Below are positions 1 to 14,672 of a stretch of 64,000 bases of DNA, in pieces. Position numbers and translations under genes: made by a program. The DNA is taken from the NCBI RefSeq assembly GCF_027744825.2, contig NC_071348.1:15657563-15721562 (forward strand), given 5' to 3'. Numbering within the stretch: the stretch's first letter is position 1; the number at the start of each line of letters is the position of its first letter. The notes under the pieces are model-generated. The model was not told the DNA's origin and did no database searches. It saw only the letters and a program-made list of their open reading frames with translations. This stretch comes from Synchiropus splendidus (Eukaryota; Chordata; Actinopteri; Syngnathiformes; Callionymidae).

Positions 1-3000
1 ACATAAAAATGTTGATAACTTTCGAAAAACACTTCAGTCAGCTTAGATTTGATGTGCATCTACTAGAAAGACCCTTTCTGCTATATTGGGAGGTCAAAAT
101 TTCAAGTTCTGAAGCTTCCCTGCAAAGTTATGGGACAATGCAGAAAACTATTTTTCATCCCGAGATATGGTCGATTCCGGAACGCCAAACATAAAAATGT
201 TGATAACTTTCGAAAAACACTTCAGACAGCTTAGATTTGATGTGCAACTACTAGAAAGACCCTTTCTGCTATAGTGGGAGGTGAAACTTTCATGTTCTGA
301 AGCTTTCCTTCAAAGTTATGGCACAATGCAGAAAATGCGTTTTCAGCCTGAGATAAGGTGGGCTCCGGAACGCCAAACATAAAAATGTTGATAACTTTGG
401 AAAAACATTCCAGACAGCTTAGATTTGATGTGCAACTACTAGAAAGACCCTTTCTGCTTTAGTGGGAGGTGAAAATGTCATGTTCTGAAGCTTCCCAGCA
501 AAGTTATGGCACAATGCAGAAAACGCGTTTTCAGCCTAAGATTAGGTGGGTTCCAGAACGCCAAACATAAAAATGTTGATAACTTTGGAAAAACACTTCA
601 GACAGCTTAGATTTGATGTGCATCTACTAGAAAGACCCTTTCTGCTATATTGGGAGGTCAAAATTTCAAGTTCTGAAGCTTCCCTGCAAAGTTATGGGAC
701 AATGCAGAAAACTATTTTTCATCCCGAGATATGGTCGATTCCAGAACGCCAAACATAAAAATGTTGATAACTTTCGAAAAACACTTCAGACAGCTTAGAT
801 TTGATGTGCAACTACTAGAAAGACCCTTTCTGCTGTAGTGGGAGGTGAAAATTCCATGTTCTGAAGATTCCCTGCAAAGTTATGGCACGATGTAGAAAAC
901 GCGTTTTCAGCCTGAGATAAGGTGGGTTCCAGAACGCCAAACATAAAAATGTTGATAACTTTGGAAAAACACTTCAGACAGCTTAGATTTGATGTGCAAC
1001 TACTAGAAAGGCCCTTTCTGCTACAGTGGGAGGTGAAAATTTCATGTTCTGAAGCTTCCCTACAAAGTTATGCCACAATGCAGGAAACGCGTTTTCAGCC
1101 TGAGATAAGGTCGATTCCGGAACGCCAAACATTAGAATGTTGATAACTCAGGAAAAACTCTACAGACAGCTTAGATTTGATGTGCAACTGCTAGAAAGAC
1201 CCTTTCTGCCATAGTGGGAGGTAAAAATTTCATGTTCTGAAGCTTCCCTGCAAAGTAATGGCACAATGCGTAAAACGTGTTTTCAGATTGAGATAAGGTC
1301 GATTCCGGAACGCCAAACATAAAAGTGTTGATAACTTTGGAAAAACACTTCAAACAGCTTTGATTTGATATGCACCTACTCGAAAGACCCTTTCTGCTAT
1401 AGTGGGAGGTGAAATTTTCATATTCTGAAGCTTCCCTGCAAAGTTATAGCACAATGCAGAAAACGCGTTTTCGGCCTGAGATAAGGTCGATTCAGGAACA
1501 CCAAACATAAAAATGTTGAAAACTTTCGAAAAATACTTCAGACAGCTTAGATTTGATGTGCAACTATGAGAAAGACCCTTTCTGCCATAGTGGGAGGTGA
1601 AAATTTCATGTTCTGAAGCTTTCCTGCAAAGTTATGGCACAATGCGTAAAACGCGTTTTCAGCCTGAGATAAGGTTGATTCTGGAACGCCAAACATAAGA
1701 ATGTTGATAACTTTAGAAAAACACTTCAGACAGCTTAGATTTGATGTGCAACTACTAGAAAGACCCTTTCTGCTATCGTGGGATGTTAAAATTTCATGTT
1801 CTAAAGCTTCCCTGCAAAGTTATGGCACAATGCAGAAAACGCGTTTTCAGCCTGAGATAAGGTGGGTACCAGAACGCCAAACATAAAAATGTTGATAACT
1901 TTGGAAATACACTTCAGACAGCTTAGATTTGATGTGCAACTACTAGAAATACTCTTTCTGCTGTAGTGGGAGGAGGAAATTTCATGTTCTGAAGTCTCCC
2001 TGCAAAGTTATGGCACAATGCGCAAAATGCGTTTTCAGCCTGAGATGAGGTTGATTCAGGAACACCAAACATAAAAATGTTGAAAACTTTCGAAAAATAC
2101 TTCAGACAGCTTAGATTTGATGTGCAACTACTAGAAAGATCCTTTCTGCTTTAGTGGGATGTTAAAATTTCATATTCTGAAACTTCCCTGCAAAGTTATG
2201 GCACAATGCGTGAAATGCGTTTTCAGCCTGAGATGAGGTTGATTTCAGAACGCCAAACATGAAAATGTTGATAACTCAGGAAAAACTCTACAGACAGCTT
2301 AGATTTGATGTGCAACTACTAGAAAGACCCTTTCTGCTATAGTGGGAGGTAAAAATTTCATGTTCTGCAGCTTCCATGCAAAGTTATGGCACAATGCAGA
2401 AAACGCGTTTTCAGCCTGAGAAAAGGTCGATTCCGGAACGCCAAACATAAAAGTGTTGATAACTTTGGAAAAACACTTCAGACAGCTTAGATTTGATGTG
2501 CAACTACTAGAAAGACCCTTTCTGCTATAGTGGGATGTGAAAATTTCATGTTCTGAAGCTTCCCTGCAAAGTTATGACAGAATGCGTAAATCGTGTTTTC
2601 AGCCTGAGATAAGGTCGATTCCGGAACGCCAAACATAAAAGTGTTGATAACTTTGGAAAAACACTTCAAACAGCTTTGATTTGATGTGCAACTACTAGAA
2701 AGACCCTTTCTGCTATAGTGGGATTTGAAAATTTCATGTTCTGAAGCTTTCCTGCAAAGTTATGGCACAATGCGTAAAACGCGTTTTCAGCCTGAGATAA
2801 GGTTGATTCTGGAACGCCAAACATAAGAATGTTGATAACTTTAGAAAAACACTTCAGACAGCTTAGATTTGATGTGCAACTACTAGAAAGACCCTTTCTG
2901 CTATAGTGGGAGGAGAAAATTTCATGTTCTGAAGTCTCCCTGCAAAGTTATGGCACAATGCGCGAAATGCGTTTTCAGCCTGAGCTGAGGTTGATTTCAG

Positions 3001-6000
3001 AACGCCAAACATAAAAATGTTGATAACTCAGGAAAAACTCTACAGACAGCTTAGATTTGATGTGCAACTGCTAGAAAGACCCTTTCTGCCATAGTGGGAG
3101 GTAAAAATTTCATGTTCTGAAGCTTCCCTGCAAAGTAATGGCACAATGCAGAAAACGCGTTTTCGGCCTGAGATAAGGTCGATTCAGGAACACCAAACAT
3201 AAAAATGTTGAAAACTTTCGAAAAATACTTCAGACAGCTTAGATTTGATGTGCAACTATGAGAAAGACCCTTTCTGCTATAGTGGGAGGTGAAAATATCA
3301 TGTTCTGAAGCTTCCCTGCAAGGTTATGGCACAATGCGTAAAACGCGTTTTCAGCCTGAGATAAGGTTGATTCCGGAACGCCAAAAATAAGAATGTTGAT
3401 AACTTTAGAAAAACACTTCAGACAGCTTAGATTTGATGTGCAACTTCTAGAAAGACCCTTTCTGATATATGGGGTGGTGAAAATTCGATGTTCTGAAGCT
3501 TCCCTCCAAAGTTATGGCACAATGCGTAAAACGCGTTTTCAGCCTGAGATAAGGTGGGTTAAAGAACGCCAAACATAAAAAAGTAGATAACTTTGGAAAA
3601 ACATTTCAGACAGCTTAGATTTGATGTGCAACTACTAGAAAGACCCTTTCTGCTATAGTGGGAGTTGAAAATTTCATGTTCTGAAGCTTCCCTGCAAAGT
3701 TATGGCACAATGCAGAAAACGCGTTTTCGGCCTGAGATAAGGTCGATTTGGGAAAATCAAACATAAAAATGTTGAAAACTTTCGAAAAACACATCAGACA
3801 GCTTAGATTTGATGTGCAACTACGAGAAAGACCCTTTCTGCTATAGTGGGAAGTGAAAATATCATGTTCTGAAGCTTTCCTGCAAAGTTATGGCACAATG
3901 CGTAAAACGCGTTTTCAGCCTGAGATAAGGTCGATTCCGGAACGCCAAACATAAAAATGTTGATAAATTTCGAAAAACACTTCAGACAGCTTAGATTTGA
4001 TGTGCAACTACGAGAAAGAGCCTTTCTGCTATAGTGGGACGTGAAAATTTCATGTTCTGAAGCTTCCCTGCAAAGTTATGGCACAATATAGAAAACCAGT
4101 TTTCAGCCTGAGATAAGGTGGGTTCCGGAACGCCAAACATAAAACTGTTGATAACTTTGGAAAAACACTTCAGACAGCTTTGATTTGACGTGAAACTACT
4201 AGAAAGACCCTTTCTGCTATAGTGGGACGAGAAAATTTCATGTTCTGAAGCTTTCCTGCAAAGTTATGGCACAATGCGTAAAACGCGTTTTCAGCCTGAG
4301 ATAAGGTTGATTCTGGAACGCCAAACATAAGAATGTTGATAACTTTAGAAAAACACTTCAGACAGCTTAGATTTGATGTGCAACTACTAGAAAGACCCTT
4401 TCTGCTATAGTGGGATGTTAAAATTTCATGTTCTAAAGCTTCCCTGCAAAGTTATGGCACAATGCAGAAAACGCGTTTTCAGCCTGAGATAAGGTGGGTA
4501 CCAGAACGCCAAACATAAAAATGTTGACAACTTTGGAAATACACTTCAGACAGCTTAGATTTGATGTGCAACTACTAGAAATACTCTTTCTGCTGTAGTG
4601 GGAGGAGAAAATTTCATGTTCTGAAGTCTCCCTGCAAAGTTATGGCACAATGCGCGAAAGGCGTTTTCAGCCTGAGCTGAGGTTGATTTCAGAACGCCAA
4701 ACATAAAAATGTTGATAACTCAGGAAAAACTCTACAGACAGCTTAGATTTGATGTGCAACTGCTAGAAAGACCCTTTCTGCCATAGTGGGAGGTAAAAAT
4801 TTCATGTTCTGAAGCTTCCCTGCAAAGTAATGGCACAATGCAGAAAACGCGTTTTCAGCCTGAGATAAGGTTGATTCCGGAACGCCAAAAATAAGAATGT
4901 TGATAACTTTAGAAAAACACTTCAGACAGCTTAGATTTGATGTGCAACTTCTAGAAAGACCCTTTCTGATATATGGGGTGGTGAAAATTCGATGTTCTGA
5001 AGCTTCCCTCCAAAGTTATGGCACAATGCGTAAAACGCGTTTTCAGCCTGAGATAAGGTGGGTTAAAGAACGCCAAACATAAAAAAGTAGATAACTTTGG
5101 AAAAACATTTCAGACAGCTTAGATTTGATGTGCAACTACTAGAAAGACCCTTTCTGCTATAGTGGGAGGTGAAAATTTCATGTTCTAAAGCTTCCCTGCA
5201 AAGCTATGACACAATGCAGAAAACGCGTTTTATGCGTGAGATAAGGTGAGTTCCGGAACGCCAAATATAAAAATGTTGATAACTTTGGAAAAACACATCA
5301 GACAGCTTAGATTTGATGTGCAACTACTAGAAAGACCCTTTCTGCTATAGTGGGAGTTGAAAATTTCATGTTCTGAAGCTTCCCTGCAAAGTTATGGCAC
5401 AATGCAGAAAACGCGTTTTCGGCCTGAGATAAGGTCGATTTGGGAAAATCAAACATAAAAATGTTGAAAACTTTCGAAAAACACATCAGACAGCTTAGAT
5501 TTGATGTGCAACTACGAGAAAGACCCTTTCTGCTATAGTGGGAAGTGAAAATATCATGTTCTGAAGCTTTCCTGCAAAGTTATGGCACAATGCGTAAAAC
5601 GCGTTTTCAGCCTGAGATAAAGTTGATTCCGGAACGCCAAAAATAAGAATGTTGATAACTTTGGAAAAACACTTCAGAAAGCTTAGATTTGATGTGCAAC
5701 TACTAGAAATACCCTTTCTGCTATAGTGGGATGTTAAAATTTCATGTTCTGAAGCTTCCATGCAAAGTTATGGCAAAATATGTAAAACGCGTTTTCAGGC
5801 TGAGATAAGGTGGGTTCCGGAACGCCAAACATAAGAATGTTGATAACTTTGGAAAAGCACTTCAGACAGCTTAGATTTGATGTGCAAGTACTAGAAATAC
5901 CCTTTCTGCTTTAGTGGGAGGAGAAAATTTCATGTTCTGAAGTCTCCCTGCAAAGTTATGGCACAATGCAGAAAACGCGTTTTCAGCCTGAGATAAGGTG

Positions 6001-7715
6001 GGTTCCAGAACGCCAAACATAAAAATGTTGATAACTTTGGAAAAGCACTTCAGACAGCTTAGATTTGATGTGCAACTACCAGAAAGACCCTTTCTGCGAT
6101 AGTGGGAGGCGAACATTTCATGTTCTGAAGCTTCCCTGCAAAGTTATGCCACAATGCAGAAAACGCGTTTTCAGCCGGAGATAAGGTCGATTCCGAAACG
6201 CCAAACATAAAAATGTTGATAAGTTTGGAAAAACACTTTCGACAGCTTAGATTTGATGTGCAACTACTAGAAAGACCCTTTCTGCTATAGTGGGAGGTTA
6301 AAATTTCATGTTCTGATACTTCCCTGCAAAGTTATGGCAGAATGCGCAAATCGTGTTTTCAGCCGGGGATAAGGTCGATTCCGAAACGCCAAACATAAAA
6401 ATGTTGATAACTTTGGAAAAACACTTCAGACAGCTTAGATTTGATGTGCAACTATTAGAAAGACCCTTTCTGCTATAGTGGGAGTTGAAAATTTCATGTT
6501 CTCAAGCTTTCCTGCAAAGTTATGGCACAATCCAGAAAACGCGTTTTCAGCCTGAGATAAGGTGGGTTCCAGAACGCCAAGCATAAAAATGATGATAACT
6601 TTGGAAAAACACTTCAGACAGCTTAGATTTGATGTGCAACTACCAGAAAGACCTTTTCTGCTATAGTGGGAGGTGAAAATTTCATGTTCTGAAGCTTCCC
6701 TGCAAAGTTATGGCACAATGCAAAAAACGCGTTTTCAGCCTGAGATAAGGTCGATTCTGGAATGCCAAACATAAAAATGTTGATAACTTTGGAAAAACAC
6801 TTAGACCGCTTAGATATAATGTGCAACTACTCGAAAGACCCTTTCGGCTATTGTGGGAGGTGAAAATTTCGTGTTCTGAAGCTTCCCTGCAAAGTTATGG
6901 CACAATGCGTAAAACACGTTTTCTGCCAGAGATAAGGTCGATTCCGGAACGCCAAACATAAAAATGTTGATAACTTTTGAAAAACACATCAGACAGCTTA
7001 GATTTGTTGTGCAACTACTAGAAAGACCCTTTCTGCTATAGTGGGACGTTAAAATTTCATGTTCGGAAGCTTCCATGCAAAGTTATGGCACAATGCAGAC
7101 AACGCGTTTTCAGCCTGAGATAAGGTGGGTTCCAGAACGCCAAACATAAAAATGTTGATAACTTTGGAAAAACACTTCAGACAGCTTAGATTTGATGTGC
7201 AACTACGAGAAAGAGCCTTTCTGCTATAGTGGGACGTGAAAATTTCATGTTCTGAAGCTTCCCTGCAAAGTTATGGCACAATATAGAAAACCAGTTTTCA
7301 GCCTGAGATAAGGTGGGTTCCGGAACGCCAAACATAAAACTGTTGATAACTTTGGAAAAACACTTCAGACAGCTTTGATTTGACGTGAAACTACTAGAAA
7401 GACCCTTTCTGCTATAGTGGGACGTGAAAATTTCATGTTCTGAAGCTTCCCTGCAAAGTTATGGCACAATGCGTCAAACGCGTTTTCAGCCTGAGATAAG
7501 GTCGATTCCGGAACGCCAAACAAAAAAATGTTGATAACTTTGGAAAAACACTTCAGACAGCTTAGATTTGATATGCAACTACTAGAAAGACCCTTTCTGG
7601 TACTGTGGGAGGTTAAAATTTCATGTTCTCAAGCTTCCCTGCAAAGTTATTGCACAATGCGTAAAACGCGTTTTCAGCCTAAGATACGGTCGATTCCGGA
7701 ACGCCAAACATAAAA

Positions 7716-9978
7716 ATGTTGATAACTTTGGAAAAACACTTCAGACAGCTTAGATTTGATGTGCAACTACTAGAAAGACACTTTCTGCTACAGTGGGAGG
7801 TTAAAATTTCATGTTCTGAAGATTCCCTGCAAAGTTATGGCACAATGCAGAAAATGCGTTTTCAGCCTGAGATAAGGGGGTTTCCGGAACGCCAAACATA
7901 AAAATGTTGATAACTTTGGAAAAACATTTCAGACAGCTTAGATTTGATGTGCAACTACTAGAAAGACCCTTTCTGCTATAGTGGGAGGTGAAAATTCCAT
8001 GTTCTGAAGCTTCCCTGCAAAGTTATTGCACAATGCGTAAAACGCGTTTTCAGACTAAGATAAGGTCGATTCCGGAACGCCAAACATAAAAATGTTGATA
8101 ACTTTGGAAAAACACTTCAGACAGCTTAGATTTGATGTGCAACTACTAGAAAGACCCTTTCGGCTATTGTGGGAGGTGAAAATTTCATGTTCTGAAGCTT
8201 CCCTGCAAAGTTATGGCACAATGAGTAAAACGCGTTTTCAGCCTGAGATAAGGGCGATTCCGGAACGCCAAACAAAAAAATGTTGATAACTTTGGAAAAA
8301 CACTTCAGACAGCTTAGATTTGATGTGCAACTACTAGAAAGACCCTTTCTGCTATAGTGGGAGGTGAAAATTTCATGTTCTGAAGCTTCCCTGCAAAGTT
8401 ATTGCACAATGCAGAAAACGCGTTTTCAGCCTAAGATAAGGTCGATTCCGGAACGCCAAACATAAAAATGTTGATAACTTTGGAAAAACACATCAGACAG
8501 CTTAGATTTGTTGTGCAACTACTAGAAAGACCCTTTCTGCTATAGTGGGAGGTTAAAATTTCATGTTCGGAAGCTTCCATGCAAAGTTATTGTACAATGC
8601 AGAAAACCTGTTTTCAGCCTGAGATAAGGTGGGTTCCGGAACGCCAAACATAAAAATGTTGATAACTTTGGAAAAACACTTCAGACAGCTTAGATATGAT
8701 GTGCAACTACTAGAAAGACCCTTTCGGCTATTGTGGGAGGTGAAAATTTCATGTTCTGAAGCTTCCCTGCAAAGTTATGGCACAATGCGTAAAACGCGTT
8801 TTCAGCCTGAGATGAGGTCGATTCCGGAACGCCAAACAAAAAAATGTTGATAACTTTGGAAAAACACTTCAGACAGCTTAGATTTGTTCTGCAATTACTA
8901 GAAAGACCCTTTCTGCTACAGTGGCAGGTGAAAATTTCATGTTCTGAAGCTTCCCTGCAAAGTTATGGCACAATGCAGAAAATGCGTTTTCAGCTTGAGA
9001 TAAGGTCGATTCTGGAACGCCAAACATAAAAATGTTGATAACTTTGGAAACACGCTTCAGACAGCTTAGATTTGATGTGCAACTGCTAGAAAGACCCTTT
9101 CTGCTATAGTGGGATGTGAAAATTTCATGTTCTGAAGCTTCCCTGCAAAGTTTTGGCACAGTGCAGAAAACGCGTTTTCAGCCTGAGATAAGGTGTGTTC
9201 CGGAACGTCAAACATAAAAATGTTGATAACTTTGGAAAAACCCTGCAGACAGCTTACATTTGTTCTGCAATTACTAGAAAGACCCTTTCTGCTACAGTGG
9301 CAGGTGAAAATTTCATGTTCTGAAGCTTCCCTGCAAAATCATGGCACAATGCAGAAAACACACTTTCAGCCCGAGATAAGGTCGATTCTGGAACGCCAAA
9401 CATAAAAATGTTGATAACTTTGGAAACACGCTTCAGACAGCTTAGATTTGATGTGCAACTGCTAGAAAGACCCTTTCTGCTATAGTGGGATGTGAAAATT
9501 TCATGTTCTGAAGCTTCCCTGCAAAGTTATGGCACAATGCGTAAAACGCGTTTTCAGCCTGAGATAAGGTCGATTCCGGAACGCCAAACAAAAAAATTTT
9601 GATAACTTTGGAAAAACACTTCAGACAGCTTAGATTTGATGTGCAACTACTAGAAAGACACTTTCTGCTACAGTGGGAGGTTAAAATTTCATGTTCTGAA
9701 GATTCCCTGCAAAGTTATGGCACAATGCAGAAAATGCGTTTTCAGCCTGAGATAAGGGGGTTTCCGGAACGCCAAACAGAAAAATGTTGATAACTTTGGA
9801 AAAACATTTCAGACAGCTTAGATTTGTTCTGCAATTACTAGAAAGACCCTTTCTGCTACAGTGGCAGGTGAAAATTTCATGTTCTGAAGCTTCCCTGCAA
9901 AGTTATGGCACAATGCGTAAAACGCGTTTTCAGCCTGAGATGAGGTCGATTCCGGAACGCCAAACAAAAAAATGTTGA
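7716..9978. repeat. Satellite A higher-order block, copy 1
   Basis: This run of monomers has an ordered set of diagnostic variants that reappears in the same order further right. Positions 7716-8280 match 10724-11288 at an offset of 3008 bp (16 monomers). Positions 8280-9978 match about 11476-13174 at 3196 bp (17 monomers). The one-monomer change in offset means one copy gained or lost a monomer. Such ordered multi-monomer similarity indicates recent unequal exchange or segmental duplication. Confidence 0.85.
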
Positions 9979-10723
9979 TAACTTTGGAAAAACACTTCAG
10001 ACAGCTTAGATTTGATGTGCAACTGGTAGAAAGACCCTTTCTGCTACAGTGGCAGGTGAAAATTTCATGTTATGAAGCTTCACTGCAAAGTTTTGGCACA
10101 GTGCAGAAAACGCGTTTTCAGCCCGAGATAAGGTGTGTTCCGGAACGTCAAACATAAAAATGTTGATAACTTTGGAAAAACCCTGCAGACAGCTTAGATT
10201 TGTTCTGCAATTACTAGAAAGACCCTTTCTGCTACAGTGGCAGGTGAAAATTTCATGTTCTGAAGCTTCCCTGCAAAGTTATGGCACAATGCAGAAAATG
10301 CGTTTTCAGCTTGAGATAAGGTCGATTCTGGAACGCCAAACATAAAAATGTTGATAACTTTGGAAACACGCTTCAGACAGCTTAGATTTGATGTGCAACT
10401 GCTAGAAAGACCCTTTCTGCTATAGTGGGATGTGAAAATTTCATGTTCTGAAGCTTCCCTGCAAAGTTTTGGCACAGTGCAGAAAACGCGTTTTCAGCCT
10501 GAGATAAGGTGTGTTCCGGAACGTCAAACATAAAAATGTTGATAACTTTGGAAAAACCCTGCAGACAGCTTACATTTGTTCTGCAATTACTAGAAAGACC
10601 CTTTCTGCTACAGTGGCAGGTGAAAATTTCATGTTCTGAAGCTTCCCTGCAAAATCATGGCACAATGCAGAAAACACACTTTCAGCCCGAGATAAGGTCG
10701 ATTCTGGAACGCCAAACATAAAA

Positions 10724-13168
10724 ATGTTGATAACTTTGGAAACACGCTTCAGACAGCTTAGATTTGATGTGCAACTACTAGAAAGACACTTTCTGCTACA
10801 GTGGGAGGTTAAAATTTCATGTTCTGAAGATTCCCTGCAAAGTTATGGCACAATGCAGAAAATGCGTTTTCAGCCTGAGATAAGGGGGTTTCCGGAACGC
10901 CAAACATAAAAATGTTGATAACTTTGGAAAAACATTTCAGACAGCTTAGATTTGATGTGCAACTACTAGAAAGACCCTTTCTGCTATAGTGGGAGGTGAA
11001 AATTCCATGTTCTGAAGCTTCCCTGCAAAGTTATTGCACAATGCGTAAAACGCGTTTTCAGACTAAGATAAGGTCGATTCCGGAACGCCAAACATAAAAA
11101 TGTTGATAACTTTGGAAAAACACTTCAGACAGCTTAGATTTGATGTGCAACTACTAGAAAGACCCTTTCGGCTATTGTGGGAGGTGAAAATTTCATGTTC
11201 TGAAGCTTCCCTGCAAAGTTATGGCACAATGAGTAAAACGCGTTTTCAGCCTGAGATAAGGGCGATTCCGGAACGCCAAACAAAAAAATGTTGATAACTT
11301 TGGAAAAACACTTCAGACAGCTTAGATTTGATGTGCAACTACTAGAAAGACCCTTTCTGCTACAGTGGGAGGTTAAAATTTCATATTCTGAAGCTTCCCT
11401 GCAAAGTTATGGCACAATGCAGAAAACGCATTTTCAGCCTGAGATAAGGGGGTTTCAGGAACGCCAAACATAAAAATGTTGATAACTTTGGAAAAACATT
11501 TCAGACAGCTTAGATTTGATGTGCAACTACTAGAAAGACCCTTTCTGCTATAGTGGGAGGTGAAAATTTCATGTTCTGAAGCTTCCCTGCAAAGTTATTG
11601 CACAATGCAGAAAACGCGTTTTCAGCCTAAGATAAGGTCGATTCCGGAACGCCAAACATAAAAATGTTGATAACTTTGGAAAAACACATCAGACAGCTTA
11701 GATTTGTTGTGCAACTACTAGAAAGACCCTTTCTGCTATAGTGGGAGGTTAAAATTTCATGTTCGGAAGCTTCCATGCAAAGTTATTGTACAATGCAGAA
11801 AACCTGTTTTCAGCCTGAGATAAGGTGGGTTCCGGAACGCCAAACATAAAAATGTTGATAACTTTGGAAAAACACTTCAGACAGCTTAGATATGATGTGG
11901 AACTACTAGAAAGACCCTTTCGGCTATTGTGGGAGGTGAAAATTTCATGTTCTGAAGCTTCCCTGCAAAGTTATGGCACAATGCGTAAAACGCGTTTTCA
12001 GCCTGAGATGAGGTCGATTCCGGAACGCCAAACAAAAAAATGTTGATAACTTTGGAAAAACACTTCAGACAGCTTAGATTTGTTCTGCAATTACTAGAAA
12101 GACCCTTTCTGCTACAGTGGCAGGTGAAAATTTCATGTTCTGAAGCTTCCCTGCAAAGTTATGGCACAATGCAGAAAATGCGTTTTCAGCTTGAGATAAG
12201 GTCGATTCTGGAACGCCAAACATAAAAATGTTGATAACTTTGGAAACACGCTTCAGACAGCTTAGATTTGATGTGCAACTGCTAGAAAGACCCTTTCTGC
12301 TATAGTGGGATGTGAAAATTTCATGTTCTGAAGCTTCCCTGCAAAGTTTTGGCACAGTGCAGAAAACGCGTTTTCAGCCTGAGATAAGGTGTGTTCCGGA
12401 ACGTCAAACATAAAAATGTTGATAACTTTGGAAAAACCCTGCAGACAGCTTACATTTGTTCTGCAATTACTAGAAAGACCCTTTCTGCTACAGTGGCAGG
12501 TGAAAATTTCATGTTCTGAAGCTTCCCTGCAAAATCATGGCACAATGCAGAAAACACACTTTCAGCCCGAGATAAGGTCGATTCTGGAACGCCAAACATA
12601 AAAATGTTGATAACTTTGGAAACACGCTTCAGACAGCTTAGATTTGATGTGCAACTGCTAGAAAGACCCTTTCTGCTATAGTGGGATGTGAAAATTTCAT
12701 GTTCTGAAGCTTCCCTGCAAAGTTATGGCACAATGCGTAAAACGCGTTTTCAGCCTGAGATAAGGTCGATTCCGGAACGCCAAACAAAAAAATTTTGATA
12801 ACTTTGGAAAAACACTTCAGACAGCTTAGATTTGATGTGCAACTACTAGAAAGACACTTTCTGCTACAGTGGGAGGTTAAAATTTCATGTTCTGAAGATT
12901 CCCTGCAAAGTTATGGCACAATGCAGAAAATGCGTTTTCAGCCTGAGATAAGGGGGTTTCCGGAACGCCAAACAGAAAAATGTTGATAACTTTGGAAAAA
13001 CATTTCAGACAGCTTAGATTTGTTCTGCAATTACTAGAAAGACCCTTTCTGCTACAGTGGCAGGTGAAAATTTCATGTTCTGAAGCTTCCCTGCAAAGTT
13101 ATGGCACAATGCGTAAAACGCGTTTTCAGCCTGAGATGAGGTCGATTCCGGAACGTCAAACATAAAAA
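10724..13168. repeat. Satellite A higher-order block, copy 2
   Basis: The variant order matches copy 1 at 7716-9978, with one extra monomer near 11288-11475. Part of it (about 11100-12040) recurs again from 13732 at an offset of 2632 bp (14 monomers). The right end diverges from copy 1 near 13168. Confidence 0.85.
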
Positions 13169-13543
13169 TGTTGATAACTTTGGAAAAACCCTGCAGACAG
13201 CTTAGATTTGTTCTGCAATTACTAGAAAGACCCTTTCTGCTACAGTGGCAGGTGAAAATTTCATGTTCTGAAGCTTCCCTGCAAAGTTATGGCACAATGC
13301 AGAAAATGCGTTTTCAGCTTGAGATAAGGTCGATTCTGGAACGCCAAACATAAAAATGTTGATAACTTTGGAAACACGCTTCAGACAGCTTAGATTTGAT
13401 GTGCAACTGCTAGAAAGACCCTTTCTGCTATAGTGGGATGTGAAAATTTCATGTTCTGAAGCTTCCCTGCAAAGTTTTGGCACAGTGCAGAAAACGCGTT
13501 TTCAGCCTGAGATAAGGTGTGTTCCGGAACGCCAAACATAAAA

Positions 13544-14672
13544 ATGTTGATAACTTTGGAAAAACATTTCAGACAGCATAGATTTGATGTGCAACTACTA
13601 GAAAGACCCTTTCTGCTATAGTGGGAGGTGAAAATTCCATGTTCTGAAGCTTCCCTGCAAAGTTATTGCACAATGCGTAAAACGCGTTTTCAGCCGGAGA
13701 TAAGGTCGATTCCGGAACGCCAAACATAAAAATGTTGATAACTTTGGAAAAACACTTCAGACAGCTTAGATTTGATGTGCAACTACTAGAAAGACCCTTT
13801 CGGCTATTGTGGGAGGTGAAAATTTCATGTTCTGAAGCTTCCCTGCAAAGTTATGGCACAATGAGTAAAACGCGTTTTCAGCCTGAGATAAGGGCGATTC
13901 CGGAACGCCAAACAAAAAAATGTTGATAACTTTGGAAAAACACTTCAGACAGCTTAGATTTGATGTGCAACTACTAGAAAGACCCTTTCTGCTACAGTGG
14001 GAGGTTAAAATTTCATATTCTGAAGCTTCCCTGCAAAGTTATGGCACAATGCAGAAAACGCATTTTCAGCCTGAGATAAGGGGGTTTCAGGAACGCCAAA
14101 CATAAAAATGTTGATAACTTTGGAAAAACATTTCAGACAGCTTAGATTTGATGTGCAACTACTAGAAAGACCCTTTCTGCTATAGTGGGAGGTGAAAATT
14201 TCATGTTCTGAAGCTTCCCTGCAAAGTTATTGCACAATGCAGAAAACGCGTTTTCAGCCTAAGATAAGGTCGATTCCGGAACGCCAAACATAAAAATGTT
14301 GATAACTTTGGAAAAACACATCAGACAGCTTAGATTTGTTGTGCAACTACTAGAAAGACCCTTTCTGCTATAGTGGGAGGTTAAAATTTCATGTTCGGAA
14401 GCTTCCATGCAAAGTTATTGTACAATGCAGAAAACCTGTTTTCAGCCTGAGATAAGGTGGGTTCCGGAACGCCAAACATAAAAATGTTGATAACTTTGGA
14501 AAAACACTTCAGACAGCTTAGATATGATGTGCAACTACTAGAAAGACCCTTTCGGCTATTGTGGGAGGTGAAAATTTCATGTTCTGAAGCTTCCCTGCAA
14601 AGTTATGGCACAATGCGTAAAACGCGTTTTCAGCCTGAGATGAGGTCGATTCCGGAACGCCAAACAAAAAAA
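13544..14672. repeat. Satellite A higher-order block, copy 3 (partial)
   Basis: The variant order of copy 2 is repeated at an offset of 2632 bp. The monomers at 13732, 13920 and 14457 correspond to those at 11100, 11288 and 11825. Similarity to copy 2 is lost at about 14672, where a different variant set begins. Confidence 0.8.
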
